A DNA stretch of 64,000 nucleotides, taken from the NCBI GenBank assembly GCA_015680905.1, contig CM027377.1, forward strand, positions 24,638,501-24,702,500. The letters run 5' to 3'. Position numbers and translations under genes: made by a program. Source of the stretch: Coptis chinensis (taxonomy: Eukaryota > Streptophyta > Magnoliopsida > Ranunculales > Ranunculaceae). This document shows positions 23,476 through 35,305 of this stretch, piece by piece (position 1 is the first letter of the stretch; each line of letters begins with the position of its first letter). Below the pieces are notes generated by a model that made no database searches, was not told the DNA's origin, and worked only from the letters and a program-made list of their open reading frames with translations.

Positions 23476-26400
23476 CTAGTTTTTGAACCCGTCCTACAAA
23501 CGGGTTGCGTTTTATAATATTGTTTTCATAAAAGGTTATTTTTAATTATTTTATTAATAAATCATCATTAACATAATCTTCTTTGATTTTTTTTCCCTAC
23601 AATGTTATTTAACTAAAATAAAAAGAAAACAATGCTTGTATACAACACATGATTCATTAGTGGTAGAATACTTTAGTTTGAACACAATTAATTCCATTAG
23701 TGATTTTTATTCATTAGTGGTAGACTACTTTAGTTTGAACACAATTAATTCCATTAGTGAGTTTTGTTCCATGATCAGAATGAGCTTGTTGTCATGAAGA
23801 AATGTGCATGAAAGGTATATATGTTTAATTAAATATGTTTAGACACTTGTTAGCGTGTTTAGCCTATGAAATGCATTGTTTTTTATTTTATTTATTTATA
23901 CTATTTATTCTATTCTATGTGTTATCTAATAGCAATTTTTTTCATTATGGCTTTGCCAATATTATTATTTTTATTTACTTTCTATTATATATTTTGTAAC
24001 GATAATTAAAAATACAGTTTATTTAATATTTTTTTTGGTAAAATTTAAAAAATACTTATAGTTGGGCCTGTTACATTGATAGGTAACGATCCAAAGGCCC
24101 CAAAGTCCACTTGAAAAAATAATATATGTACATTGATTGTTAATGGTTCAATAGGCCAAAGTCCAATTGAATTAATAATCTATGTATTGATTTTTGAAGT
24201 ATAATCCATTGCTTGGGTTTCCGGTTTTAAAATTATTATTGTTTTTTAAACCTGTACAATTAATGTGGTTGGGTTTTTTTTTTTTTTTTTTTTTTCAAAT
24301 CTATTATTTCTGGGCCTGTTAATTTTTAGGCTTTTAATTTTGTTTGATGTGCTTAATGCAAAAGCCCATTTGTTTGTATAATGAACACGTGGTAAGATTT
24401 GATTTATTCCACCGAAAGATAACACATGTAAACTTACACTTTATTCTTAAAACAAATTCACTGATAATACCTTCATCTGCGCTGTCCATCGTTGATTGTA
24501 CTACAAATTTCCTTGTTTGCTTTATACAGAGTTGGTTTTTTTTTTTTTTTTTTAATGAATAATTGATTTGAGTGTGCTTTATTTATTTTTTTTTTGTAAT
24601 ACTTGAAAAAATTGATCGTTTAACAGATGACACTTTTGCTAAAGGTATCTTCTTTAGTTGATTTTGAAATTGTATTTTTACTATATATAATTATTGCACT
24701 GAGCTGTATGGTAGACTTAAATTAATTTATTCGAATACTTTCACGTTGGTTCCTAATTGGTGGGGATTTTAACTTTATTCACCTTAGTGTATTTTATGTA
24801 ATAGGTGGATTTTTTCTGTCTCAATGGTTGATTTCTGTCTCAATGGGGTTCAATGTGAATATGTGATTAGTTAGTTAGTTAGTTAGATCTCTAATTTCTG
24901 AAACCTTACGTCCTTAATACAATAGGGACGCTCAAAACAAACATTCCCCAATGTATATGTATCATATGAAACCATAGCTCCACAAAATGAGAAAACATAA
25001 AAACAATCATTAGATTATAGTTGCCTTGCTGCCGTTGAGCATTATTGACGAAGTAAATTAAGAAAATTGCTTATCCTAAGAAGTCAAACAACTCACCAAT
25101 CATTACAGTTGAAACCAAGCTCTAGTTAAGTATTCCTCAGTATAAAAATGAAAATTTAGTTTGACCATAGTATTTAAGTTTCACGAACTGGTGCCATTTT
25201 ATGTAATCAAATTAAATGAGCATGTAGATAAGAGTTATACAATCAAATTGGAAAATCCAAAGAACCATGATAAAACTTTATTGTAGCTCTATATTATATT
25301 AAAACAAAATCTTACTGTTCTCACTGATGTTCAAGAACATAGTTTCAATGAAAAGAGCAACAATACCGCTCTTTTTATTAAAAACATTAAAGGTTCTTTC
25401 ACGTCGAATGAGTTTAAGCTTCCTATGATATTTGAGCGTGCTCCAGTCCTCCTTGTATAAGATCCCATAGGATTTCATGATTTGTAAGAATATTAATATT
25501 GCTTTAAATAAATTTTCATCGGTTCATCAACTATTCTCGCTAGTGGTAAAACCCTTAAAAAAATGCAAAATGTGTCATTAATATTAGATTCAACCATTTC
25601 CTAAACCCTTAATAAGAGACATGACAAACACTACAACTCATAACCTCAAATGAGAGAAGTAGTGACTTAAGGCATCCAGAACCCTCTTATCACCACACCA
25701 ATTACTTAAAACAAATAAGTGCTAAATATATCAAGATTAATAGTGCCCAAAAAATTAGTTTCAAATGATATAATAATGTGACTTCTTCAGGTAGCTCACC
25801 TAGATGATCAGTTTATCGAAGCCAAGGGAGAATAGCACTTTGACTATACTGACTCGATACTAAAATCAATACCCTTTTACACTTAATTGGATAAGGATTG
25901 CAGCAGTGATCCCAAATCAATTCATCTAAGAAACACATATATAGACTATTATAGTAGTATTACCTCCCCACCCCCCCCGTGTTTATGTAGCACCAATGGC
26001 TATAGAGGCATGCCCAAAATCTCCTTGGAAAAGTAGATTTTATTAAGAGTCCAATCCTATTAATTATGCTCCACCATGGTAATTGTGTTGTTCTTTAGCT
26101 CTTCTTGTAACTAAGAACTGAAAATAGTGTGGCTCATGTTGCTTCTTAGGGATATTCTGGAGAAGGATTGATCTTGTGTAAATTGTGGATGATCAATATG
26201 AATATTTATAGATTCATGATAACCACAACTTGAAAAATAACCTTTTAAGATGGGAAGTCAAGTCCATGCAAAATATAATCGAAGATAACCACCTATATTT
26301 TTCAGCCCTAATAGGATCAGCTCCCTCGAAGGTAAACAAATGGAGTGTTTCTATCCTTGGGGTCAATACTTGTTGTAAAGGAATAATATAATACATAAAT

Positions 26401-26760
26401 CTTATTTCAGATTTTCTTTTTTTATATTAAACCGAATTGTCTATTGACTACTAATGCTATTATCGTACTATACAAAATTTCTAACATGTTTATAAAAATG
26501 GAATTTCAATTCAAATTTTAATTCGTCCATGCCTATTATGTGAGCTACTTGATTTTCAATTCATAGTTTAGTTCTTCCATGCCTATTATGTGAACTAGTG
26601 GCATTTAAATTCTCATATTATAAAATTGGAAATCATTGTTTGAAAAGATATATATACAAACTTACTTGTGTTAGCAAAGGTGCAACCCATCGAGGCATTT
26701 TCCTAGAACTTCGTACTATCTTTCCGACAATTTGATAATTGCAGTTTGACACATTTGTGA
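23476..26760. other. No gene seen; AT-rich intergenic DNA
   Basis: About 3.3 kb contains no frame with recognisable product on either strand. It holds poly-T runs (near 24275-24297 and 24537-24553) and short direct duplications, such as the ATTAGTGGTAGA block at about 23653 and 23714. I see no RNA gene or complete transposon. Confidence 0.5.
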
Positions 26761-26856
26761 TAGATCTAAGGGTCTTTTTGTAGTACGTCACACTATATTA
26801 GTGCGTTTTTAAGTTTAGTCACACGAAGTTCAAAATTTTGATTTTAGTCACACTCT

Positions 26857-27693
26857 TCAATAGGTCTGTGCATTGTCTTTCTTGCTTTTTGGGCATTTAG
26901 CGTCAGAGTGACCAAATATCTTGCAGCTTGTGCACATTTCCGAAATCCATTCATAATCAAGTCCGATATCAGCAATGTCTCCTTCACCAAACTTAACATA
27001 AATGTGGGAAGGAAATTCGAACTTTGTGTCCACCATAACACAAATTCTTACATAAGAGATTCTAGTTCTCCTTGCTGTAGCATCATCCATACATATTGGC
27101 TCCCCTATGATGCTAGACACAAAATCAATGCCATTTTTTGTCCATAGATGTTTTGGGAGATCCACTCTAACCCAAATAGGAAGGGCTTCGATCCCATTGC
27201 GATACTTCTCTACTGCTGGAGACCATGGCCTTACTACAAATATTCTATCCGCAAGAAACAGGGGTCCATGGTCTATAACTAGCTGTTTGTCCTCTTCATT
27301 AACAAATTTGAAGTAAAACAAGTTTTTATCAGCTATCATATCAAACCCTCCTTTTAACTTCCATTGCTTTTGAACTGCATCCTTAACAAAGGGGTAAGAT
27401 AATTTCTTTTCCACAAAGAAACCAACAACATATTCATTCCACAATTCTATACCTTCGTTTGCAATATCTGATGGAACTTCCGCAATACCATTTGAAAAGG
27501 AATGATAGACCTTTGTGAGATTTGGTTGAAGTTTGGAGTTCTTACTCTTTGTGAAAAGTGAGCTCCATGTTTGTGCTTCTGTATTTCTAGGGTTTTGTTG
27601 CAAAGAAACATGTCGATCTGTCGCTACCGTGGCTGTCTCCGGTGTTGGTGATGGGCCCGAGCTCCCGTCTGGTTTCTTTGTCTTTTCCATCAT
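26857..27693 (-). CDS. DUF4283/zinc-knuckle protein (LINE ORF1-like)
   Basis: An uninterrupted frame of 278 residues starts at ATG 27693. After a low-complexity Ser/Thr/Pro head it carries a DUF4283-type domain (about residues 70-170: IELWNEYVVGFFVEKKLSYP, FYFKFVNEEDKQLVIDHGP, FVVRPWSPAVEK, LPIWVRVDLPKHLWT). It then has a DUF4283-associated stretch and a CCHC knuckle CTSCKIFGHSDAKC (about 256-269), ending soon after. This layout is typical of ORF1 of plant L1 LINEs and of host genes derived from them. It binds nucleic acid in those families. No ORF2 follows, and no A-tail is clear at the lower-coordinate end. It is either a 3'-truncated LINE or a domesticated gene. It stands head to head with the mannosidase gene, with 321 bases between the two ATGs. 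Confidence 0.75.
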   Translation of the reverse strand: MMEKTKKPDGSSGPSPTPETATVATDRHVSLQQNPRNTEAQTWSSLFTKSKNSKLQPNLTKVYHSFSNGIAEVPSDIANEGIELWNEYVVGFFVEKKLSYPFVKDAVQKQWKLKGGFDMIADKNLFYFKFVNEEDKQLVIDHGPLFLADRIFVVRPWSPAVEKYRNGIEALPIWVRVDLPKHLWTKNGIDFVSSIIGEPICMDDATARRTRISYVRICVMVDTKFEFPSHIYVKFGEGDIADIGLDYEWISEMCTSCKIFGHSDAKCPKSKKDNAQTY

Positions 27694-28014
27694 CGGTCAA
27701 CGGCAGCCCTTGCCGGGAAACATGAGTCAAGAATTGCCAAAAGAGGCAAAACTTCCCTCCAAACTCTGTTTCGAACTAAAAATAGTTAATTTTTTTTGGA
27801 AAAGACCTAAATACCCCTGCGCTCTCTAGTAGTCTAATTAAGCAACACCAAGCCCAACTCCAAATCCAATTCCAATTCCAATTCCAGCCCATTGGGCTTT
27901 TAATTTCTTCACATCTCGAACCAAAACAATTTCGCCCCGTCAATCTTCAATTTCGTCAAGTCTTTCGATATATTTGTACTCACACAGTGTGTGAAACGAA
28001 GCAAGATTTGTAGG
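27694..28014. promoter_or_regulatory. Shared divergent upstream region
   Basis: Only 321 bases separate the starts of the minus-strand DUF4283 ORF and the plus-strand mannosidase II ORF. The region must hold the mannosidase leader and core promoter unless that promoter lies inside the DUF4283 frame. An AATTCCAATTCCAATTCCA run occurs near 27867-27885. No clear TATA box was picked out. Confidence 0.4.
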
Positions 28015-31000
28015 ATGGCATTTGTTTCCTCTAACACTGGAAACACCAGAAGAGGAACAACAACAAATTGGGCTACATCTCTATTACCAACAACAACAAA
28101 TTCCAGTAGTCCCAGACTCACCAAACTATCTCGTAACAAATCTCGTTCTAGCCGTAGGATCACTTTTCTCAATTTCATCATAAAAAATTTCTTCACAATT
28201 GGCCTATCAGTCTCATTCCTCTTCTTCATCCTCATCGTTTTTCGATACGGTATTCCAAACCCACTCTCAAATCATACTAAACATAATAATAATAAAGTTT
28301 ACAAGCCTAGAAAGCCCGTAAATCGAAGTACTAATAATGGCGCTGTTGTGGATATTACTACTAAGGAACTTTATGATAAGATTGAGTTTAAGGATATAGA
28401 TGGTGGGGCATGGAAACAAGGTTGGGAAGTTGGGTACAGTGGGAATGAATGGGATGGGGAGAAGTTAAAAGTGTTTGTTGTACCTCATTCTCATAATGAT
28501 CCTGGGTGGAAGTTGACTGTTGATGAGTATTATGAACGTCAGTCGAGGCGGATTTTAGATACTATTGTTGAAAGCCTTTCTAAAGTGAGTATCACCTTCA
28601 TTTTGTTTGTTTTAGTACTTGTAATATATATATGTATGTTTTTTTTAGGATGTTCGTCGCAAGTTTATATGGGAGGAGATGTCGTATCTGGAGAAATGGT
28701 GGAGAGATGCGTCGGACAGTAATAAGGAATCATTTATCAGTTTGGTTAAGAATGGACAGCTAGAGATTGTTGGAGGTGGTTGGGTGATGAATGATGAGGT
28801 AAGGATATATTTGTGTATAAGTGTATTTGCAGTTCTTAGTATGTATAGGGATCTTGTTGGATACCTAGTATGCAGACTTTGAAATATTTAGGTAAACAGA
28901 AATACGACAGAGGATGTTAAAATATGCTTTAACCATTACAGAGTATAGTGTGATGCATACAGCTATTTGTTGTCCAATTAAGTAGCAATACGTAAGTTCG
29001 TTGACTTATTCCTTGTTTAGCGACTCTGTCATTTGATGATAAGAAAACTAATTGTAGTCTAACACAGCTTTTATTAATGCCATAAATGATTATCCAATCG
29101 TAATGTAGTTGTCAAAGGCTTTGATTCAAATATAGCAAATATTCTAAATAACTACTTGATGTAGAAAAGGTTAGAAGACTAATGCTATTATTCTGAACCC
29201 CTTGCCGCCCCCTGAACAAGAGTAGGGCAATGCTATTAATTGTAATTTCTTGTTTCTGGAACGAAAGCAATAGTAGCGGTGCATTATTCTTGAGCCCCCT
29301 CCAGGCCTCCATTCATGCCTGCTCTAAGCCTTATTTAGCTATGTTATTACTAAGCAATGAGAATTTTTTATGGTTTTTAGTAGTTTTCAGATATTGCATC
29401 TGTGGTATTCAATATGTTCAGAGAGTATTATGCATTAAGGAAGCACATAATGATATAATGCCTTTGGGATATGTAGTTCTTTTCATGGAATTGTGTTTAT
29501 AAAGAATGCTCCATTGATCTTTTCCCTTTTCTGCAGGCTAATTCGCATTATTTTGCCATATTAGAGCAGGTATTCTTCAATAGCTTTATTTGTGTTATGG
29601 CCTCTTTTTCAGTATTTATCTACTTAACAATGTATCTGGACGAAATAACCTTATTGTGGATTTTAGTCATTCAATATATATATATTTTATTTTAACTGCT
29701 TTGTGGGCACTTAGTTAAAGAACACATTTCAAAGTGGAGGTTGACTGTGCTATTCTTCAACCGGTTGCATATGGCGTTAATTATACAATTTTGACATTAT
29801 CACTACATTATCTACAAGGAAAGGAAACATAGAACTTTTTATCAGCATACTACTAACATTTCACTGTGGAGATAAATAGATAATAGCTTGAGAAGATCTG
29901 GAATAATTTGTTATGCTCTACAATATCTTGGCTAAAGCATCTCACTTGCGTATATGATCTCATTACTGTTTTTTTTTTCCCAAAGTAAGCTAGGGTTACC
30001 CTCACCTGTATTAGAATTAAACTCTGTTGTACAGTTTTCCAGAAGCATCTTCCTCCACTATTACATGTAAATTACAATCAAGTGGAGGACTAAAAAAACA
30101 ATTAAAATTGCAATCTCTCTGACATAGCCCCGCTAGATAATCTGCTGCCCTATTACATTCCCTGAATACATGAGTAAAGGAAACATCATCAAATGACTGC
30201 ACAAGGAAATGAATGGCCTTAACCAAGTCCTCACAATACCAAGGAGGCTTTTCAAGCTTGTTGATTGCTTGAATAGCTCTCAACGAGTCAGACTCCACTT
30301 GCACTTGCTTGAGTTGAAGTCTTGAGCAAAGAGAAAGCCCAATTTCAATGACCTTTATTTCCTGGTAAATAACTGATCCCAACCCACCACTGCCAGTAAA
30401 ACCGGCTATCACATTCCCAAATTCATCTCTAACGACACCTCCATATCCATCTCCTTTGGATCCAATTGTCCCATCTGCATTCAGTTTTGCCTTGCCTGGT
30501 TCGGGACAACTCCAATTGCACTGCTTGTGAACTGGAGGTATAAGTTGCACTTGTACACCAATGGCTTCAAGTAGTTGTCTAGTATCAGCTTCATCTGTCA
30601 GCTTTGGGAGTATACGATGCATATATCGTTTCAGTTCTCTACATAACTTGGAAAAAACCACTGCCACTGGTCTATTGGAATTTTGGAAGCGTCTAGCATT
30701 GCGTTCTCTCCAAATGGCGTCAGCTCCCGCACACACATACACTTCGTACAGCTCAGAAATTGGTCTAAAGCGGCTACATATCCTAATAATCGAAGACCAT
30801 TCTCTATTTGTGTTTCTAGAGTCAGTAGTGATGCCCAGCAGCTGCTTGATGCCTGTCCACAATTCTTTGGAGTACTCACACTAAAAGAATAAATGCTTTG
30901 AGAATTCCCGACTCTGATTACAAAGGCAGCAAGATGAATGAGAAAAAATTTTCTTTTGTATTAATCTGGCCTGGGTAGACAAACTATTAGAGAAATGTTG

Positions 31001-34000
31001 CCAGCACGTGAATGAGTGTTTAGGAATAACCCATTTTCCCCAAACCAAACTGTTCCATTTCACCTTCGGTCTCACTGATCGCAGTGCCATGTATGCACTA
31101 TTTGAAGTAAACTGTCTAGATTGGTGTGGCAGCCATATCACTCTATCATTCTCTAGATTTCTATTAATGCAGACCTCGAGAATTTGCTTCTTCAGCTGAG
31201 GGTTCTGGATGTTATGTACAATATTAGACCATTCGCCATTATGTATGATGTGACTGACCTTGGTATCGAGAGGGAATTGTCATTCTGCTACAGCCACAGG
31301 GTTTTCTATTAGAGGGGTAGTACCACACCATTAGTCATGCTAGAGTAGAGTGTGCTCTCCATTTGCTATGCTATATTGGATAAGTTTTCTAGCATCAGCT
31401 CTTGCTTGAAGCACATTTCTCCATGTCCGTGAACAGTCCCTTCCTTGGAACTTGCATAGTCCAAAAGAACTTGCCCTTTAGGTGTTGTTTCCAAGTCCAT
31501 TGTACCCACACACTATCATCCTTCGATACAATCTTGTGAACTAATCCACAATATGCACCTCTATTCCAACAGTCAAGATTCATAATACCAAGACCTCCTT
31601 CATCTTTAAGCTTACTGATGGTACTAAAGCTGGCTTGATGAATAGTTCTTTTCATTGCAGCACCACTCCATAGAAACTTCATGCATATTTTCTCCACACT
31701 CTCTAAGCAAGCTTTGGGAAGAATAAAAGTTCTGGACCAATAAGTGTGGAAAGACATGAGCACTGAATGAATAAGCTGAAGCCTTCCTGCATGTGACAAA
31801 AGCCTTGATTTCCAGTTAGTAATTCTGGCTGTGACCTTTTCTATGAGAGGTTGGCATTCCCTAATACCCAATCTAGCCAAGATGAGGGGTAGGCCTAGAT
31901 ATCTCACAGGGGGTTTAACGAGCTGCACGCCAAGAATATGTGCTAAAGCAGTACTATCTTGATGATTCAGAGCACCTGTAAGAATAGAAATTTTGTGAGT
32001 GTTAAACTGAAGACCAGTAGCAAGCCCAAACTCGAGTAACCCATTGTTCAGGCCTGATATAGAATCAATGTCACCCCTGCAGATATCAAGACATCATCAG
32101 CAAAGGCAAGGTACGACAGATGGCTTTTTCTGCATTTGGAATGGTACTTGATCTTTTTGGAGTTCAGGCTTTCCTTCAGAATGCAAGACAGAATCTCCAT
32201 CACAAGGACAAAAAGATACGGAGACATAGGATCTCATTAATGTTATTAATTAGGGAAGTCAATAATTTGTCTTGCTAGGATTGCTCTGTCCTCTAACGTC
32301 TCAATTATGAGTTTTCCTCTCCCCCTTTATCAACAACCTGCATGTTCCTCAATATCTAGACTTAAAAACATGTCCTGCAGATTGTAGATTGAAGCTATTT
32401 AATGTTTTAAAAGAATAGTGGTCTTCGTTCCAACATTTTATTAATAAAGTATGTATCCAACTATCTGTGCTTTGTAGTCTTCCTATCATATAATTAGCAT
32501 TGTGTTTGGAAGTTTAAAGTTTGTGCATATGTTCTCATACTGATCTTTATGGGCTTTTTGTACCAGATGACAGAGGGTAATATGTGGTTAAATGAAACAG
32601 TTGGGGTTGTTCCCAAAAATGCTTGGGCGATAGACCCATTTGGTTATTCAGCAACCATGGCATATCTTCTTCGACGCATGGGTTTTGAGAACATGCTTAT
32701 ACAGAGGACTCACTATGAACTGAAGAAGGATTTGGCCAGGCATAAAAATTTGGAGTACATATGGCGGCAGAGCTGGGATATTGAGGAAAGTACAGACATC
32801 TTTGTCCACATGATGCCCTTCTACTCATATGATATCCCGCATACATGCGGTCCCGAGCCTGCTATTTGTTGTCAATTTGACTTTGCTCGAATGCGTGGTT
32901 CTGGGTATGAGCTCTGCCCTTGGGGACAGCATCCAGTTGAAATCAATCAGGACAATGTGCAGGAGCGAGCATCAAAACTGTTAGACCAGTACAGGAAAAA
33001 GTCAACTCTATACAGAACAAACACCCTTCTAGTTCCTTTAGGGGATGATTTTCGTTATGTCAGCATCGATGAAGCAGAAGCTCAGTTTCGAAATTATCAA
33101 TTGCTATTTGACTATATCAATTCTAATCCCAATCTGAATGCTGAAGCTAAATTTGGTACTCTTGAGGACTATTTCCTAACCCTTCGTGAGGAGGCGGATA
33201 GAATAAATTACACACTTCCTGGTGAGGTAGGTTCAGGCGAGGTTGGAGGATTTCCTTCCTTATCAGGTGACTTCTTTACATATGCTGATCGGCAACAGGA
33301 TTATTGGAGTGGTTACTATGTTTCTAGGCCCTTCTTTAAAGCAGTTGATCGTGTATTGGAGCAGACACTGCGTGGATCAGAAATAATGATTTCATTATTG
33401 CTAGGATACTGCCAAAAAGTAACATGTGAGAAGTTCCCTACTAGTTTTACCTATAAGTTGACTGCTGCGAGAAGAAATCTGGCCCTCTTTCAGCATCATG
33501 ATGGGGTAACTGGTACTGCTAAGGATCACGTGGTTAAGGATTATGGCATTCGGATGCACACTTCTTTACAGGATCTACAGATATTTATGTCCAAGGCTGT
33601 TGAAGTGCTAGTGGGCTATCACCATGAGAAATCGGAGAAAGATCCATCCCTGTTTGATCCCGAGCAGGTGAGGTCAAAGTATGATGTTCAACCGGTGCAT
33701 AGAACAATTAACACTCCAGAAGGGAGTGGTTATGCAGTTGTTTTCTTTAATCCTCTGGAGCAAACTAGAGATGAAGTAGTGATGGTCATAGTTAACAGGC
33801 CAGACATGATTGTGCTTGATTCAAATTGGTCATGTGTAAAAAGCCAAGTTTCTCCTGAATTGCAGCATGACAGGGGCAGGACTTTTACTGGAAAGCATCG
33901 TCTGTATTGGAAGGCTTCTGTTCCTGCAATGGGGTTGCAAACCTATTACATTGCAAATGGATTTCTTCGTTGTGAAAAAGCTAAACCAGCGACGTTGAGG

Positions 34001-35305
34001 ATATATTCAGAGATTAACCCATTAAATTGCCCTGCTCCATATGCTTGCTCAAAACTTGAAGGAGACATGGCAGAAATCAAGAACCAACATCAGTCACTTT
34101 CTTTTGATCTAAAGCTGGGTTTGTTGCACAAAATACACCACAAAGATGGGACTGTGACTGTTGTGGAAGAAGAGATGGCTATGTACTCTAGTTCAGAAAG
34201 TGGGGCCTACCTATTCAAACCAAATGGAGAGGCTCAGCCTATTGTTCAGCCTCGTGGGGAGGTGGTTATATTAGAAGGCCCTTTGGTGCAAGAGTTTTAT
34301 TCTTATCCAAAGACAACCTGGGACAATGCCCCCATCTCTCATAGCACCCGTATTTATAATGGAGAAAACAGTGTACAGGAGTTTGTCATTGAGAAGGAGT
34401 ACCACGTTGAGCTTCTTGGTCATGACTTCAACGACAGGGAATTGATAGTCAGATACAAGACGGATCTTGACAACAGAAGGGTGTTCTACACTGACTTAAA
34501 TGGCTTCCAGACAAGCCGGAGAGAAACCTACGATAAGATCCCTCTTCAGGGAAATTACTATCCAATGCCCTCCCTTGCCTTCTTACAGAGTTCAAACGGT
34601 CAGCGGTTTTCTGTCCATTCTCGGCAGTCATTGGGTGTGGCAAGTCTGAAAAATGGTTTCCTGGAGATTATGTTGGATCGTCGTTTGATCAGAGATGATG
34701 GGCGTGGTCTTGGACAAGGGGTACTGGATAATCGTCCGATGAACATAGTTTTCCACATCCTGAAAGAATCCAACATTTCATCTGCTTTGAATCCTGTTTC
34801 TACCTCATTGCCTCTGAACCCTTCTCTCCTCTCTCATCGTGTAGGCGCCCATTTGAACTATCCACTTCATGCATTTATTTCCAAGAATCCCCAGGAAACA
34901 TCTGTGCAACCACCTCTGAGATTTTTAGCTCCTTTAACAGCTTCCTTGCCATGTGACTTGCACATTGTCAATTTCAAGGTCCCTCGCCTTGTGAAATATT
35001 CTCAGCAATCCCCCGAAGATTCGAGGTTTGTTTTAATTTTTCAGAGGCGACAGTGGGATTCTTCATACTGTCGGAAAGCACAGACTGGTTGCTCACGCAT
35101 AGCTGATGAGTCCGTGAACTTGTTCTCTATGTTTAGGAATCTTTCAGTCGTAAATGCAAGAGTAACTTCCTTAAATCTCTTGCGTGATGACACAGAGAGT
35201 CTTGGGTATATTGATCAATTTGGAGATGTTGCACAAGAGGGACAAGTGATCATATCTCCAATGGAAATACAAGCGTACAAATTAGAGTTGAGACTTCACC
35301 AATGA
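28015..35305 (+). CDS. GMII: Golgi alpha-mannosidase II (GMII, GH38)
   Basis: This type II Golgi membrane enzyme trims two mannoses from GlcNAcMan5GlcNAc2 during complex N-glycan formation. Exons: 28015-28584, 28649-28798, 29537-29569 and 32567-35305, all GT-AG and phase 0, giving 1163 residues, close to the Arabidopsis enzyme. A short basic cytosolic tail is followed by a membrane anchor at about residues 57-77 (NFFTIGLSVSFLFFILIVF). GH38 landmarks follow: PHSHNDPGW with metal ligands H160 and D162, WAIDPFG with the predicted nucleophile D274, SGDFFTYADR, and FQHHDGVTGTA with H561/H562/D563. The tail SPMEIQAYKLELRLHQ matches the family C-terminus. The ATG at 28015 is the first in frame; an upstream in-frame GTG is not a credible plant start. 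No stops or frameshifts were seen. Intron 3 (29570-32566) is enlarged by a LINE on the opposite strand. Confidence 0.96.
29966..32229 (-). mobile_element. 5'-truncated L1-type LINE in mannosidase intron 3
   Basis: Read on the minus strand, the element begins inside reverse transcriptase (PMSPYLFVLVMEILS, then the catalytic box AFADDVLIS near 32090-32110). It continues through the RT end/thumb (31395-31928: PPVRYLGLPLILARLGIREC), a zf-RVT-like block (30881-31141: VWGKWVIPKHSFTCW) and an RNase H domain (30017-30862: AKLNADGTIGSKGDGYGGVV, QVQVESDSLRAIQAINK). The A-tail appears as a T run at 29969-29978. GATCTCATTA flanks the insertion at 29956-29965 and 32230-32239 (13 bases with one mismatch if extended by three). 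The 5' part with ORF1 and the endonuclease is missing. At least two frame breaks separate the domains, so it is dead. It lies antisense in the host intron. Confidence 0.92.

Noticed and set aside
30561-30884. 107-residue plus-strand frame in the mannosidase intron
   Set aside because: It is the antisense shadow of the LINE RNase H region.
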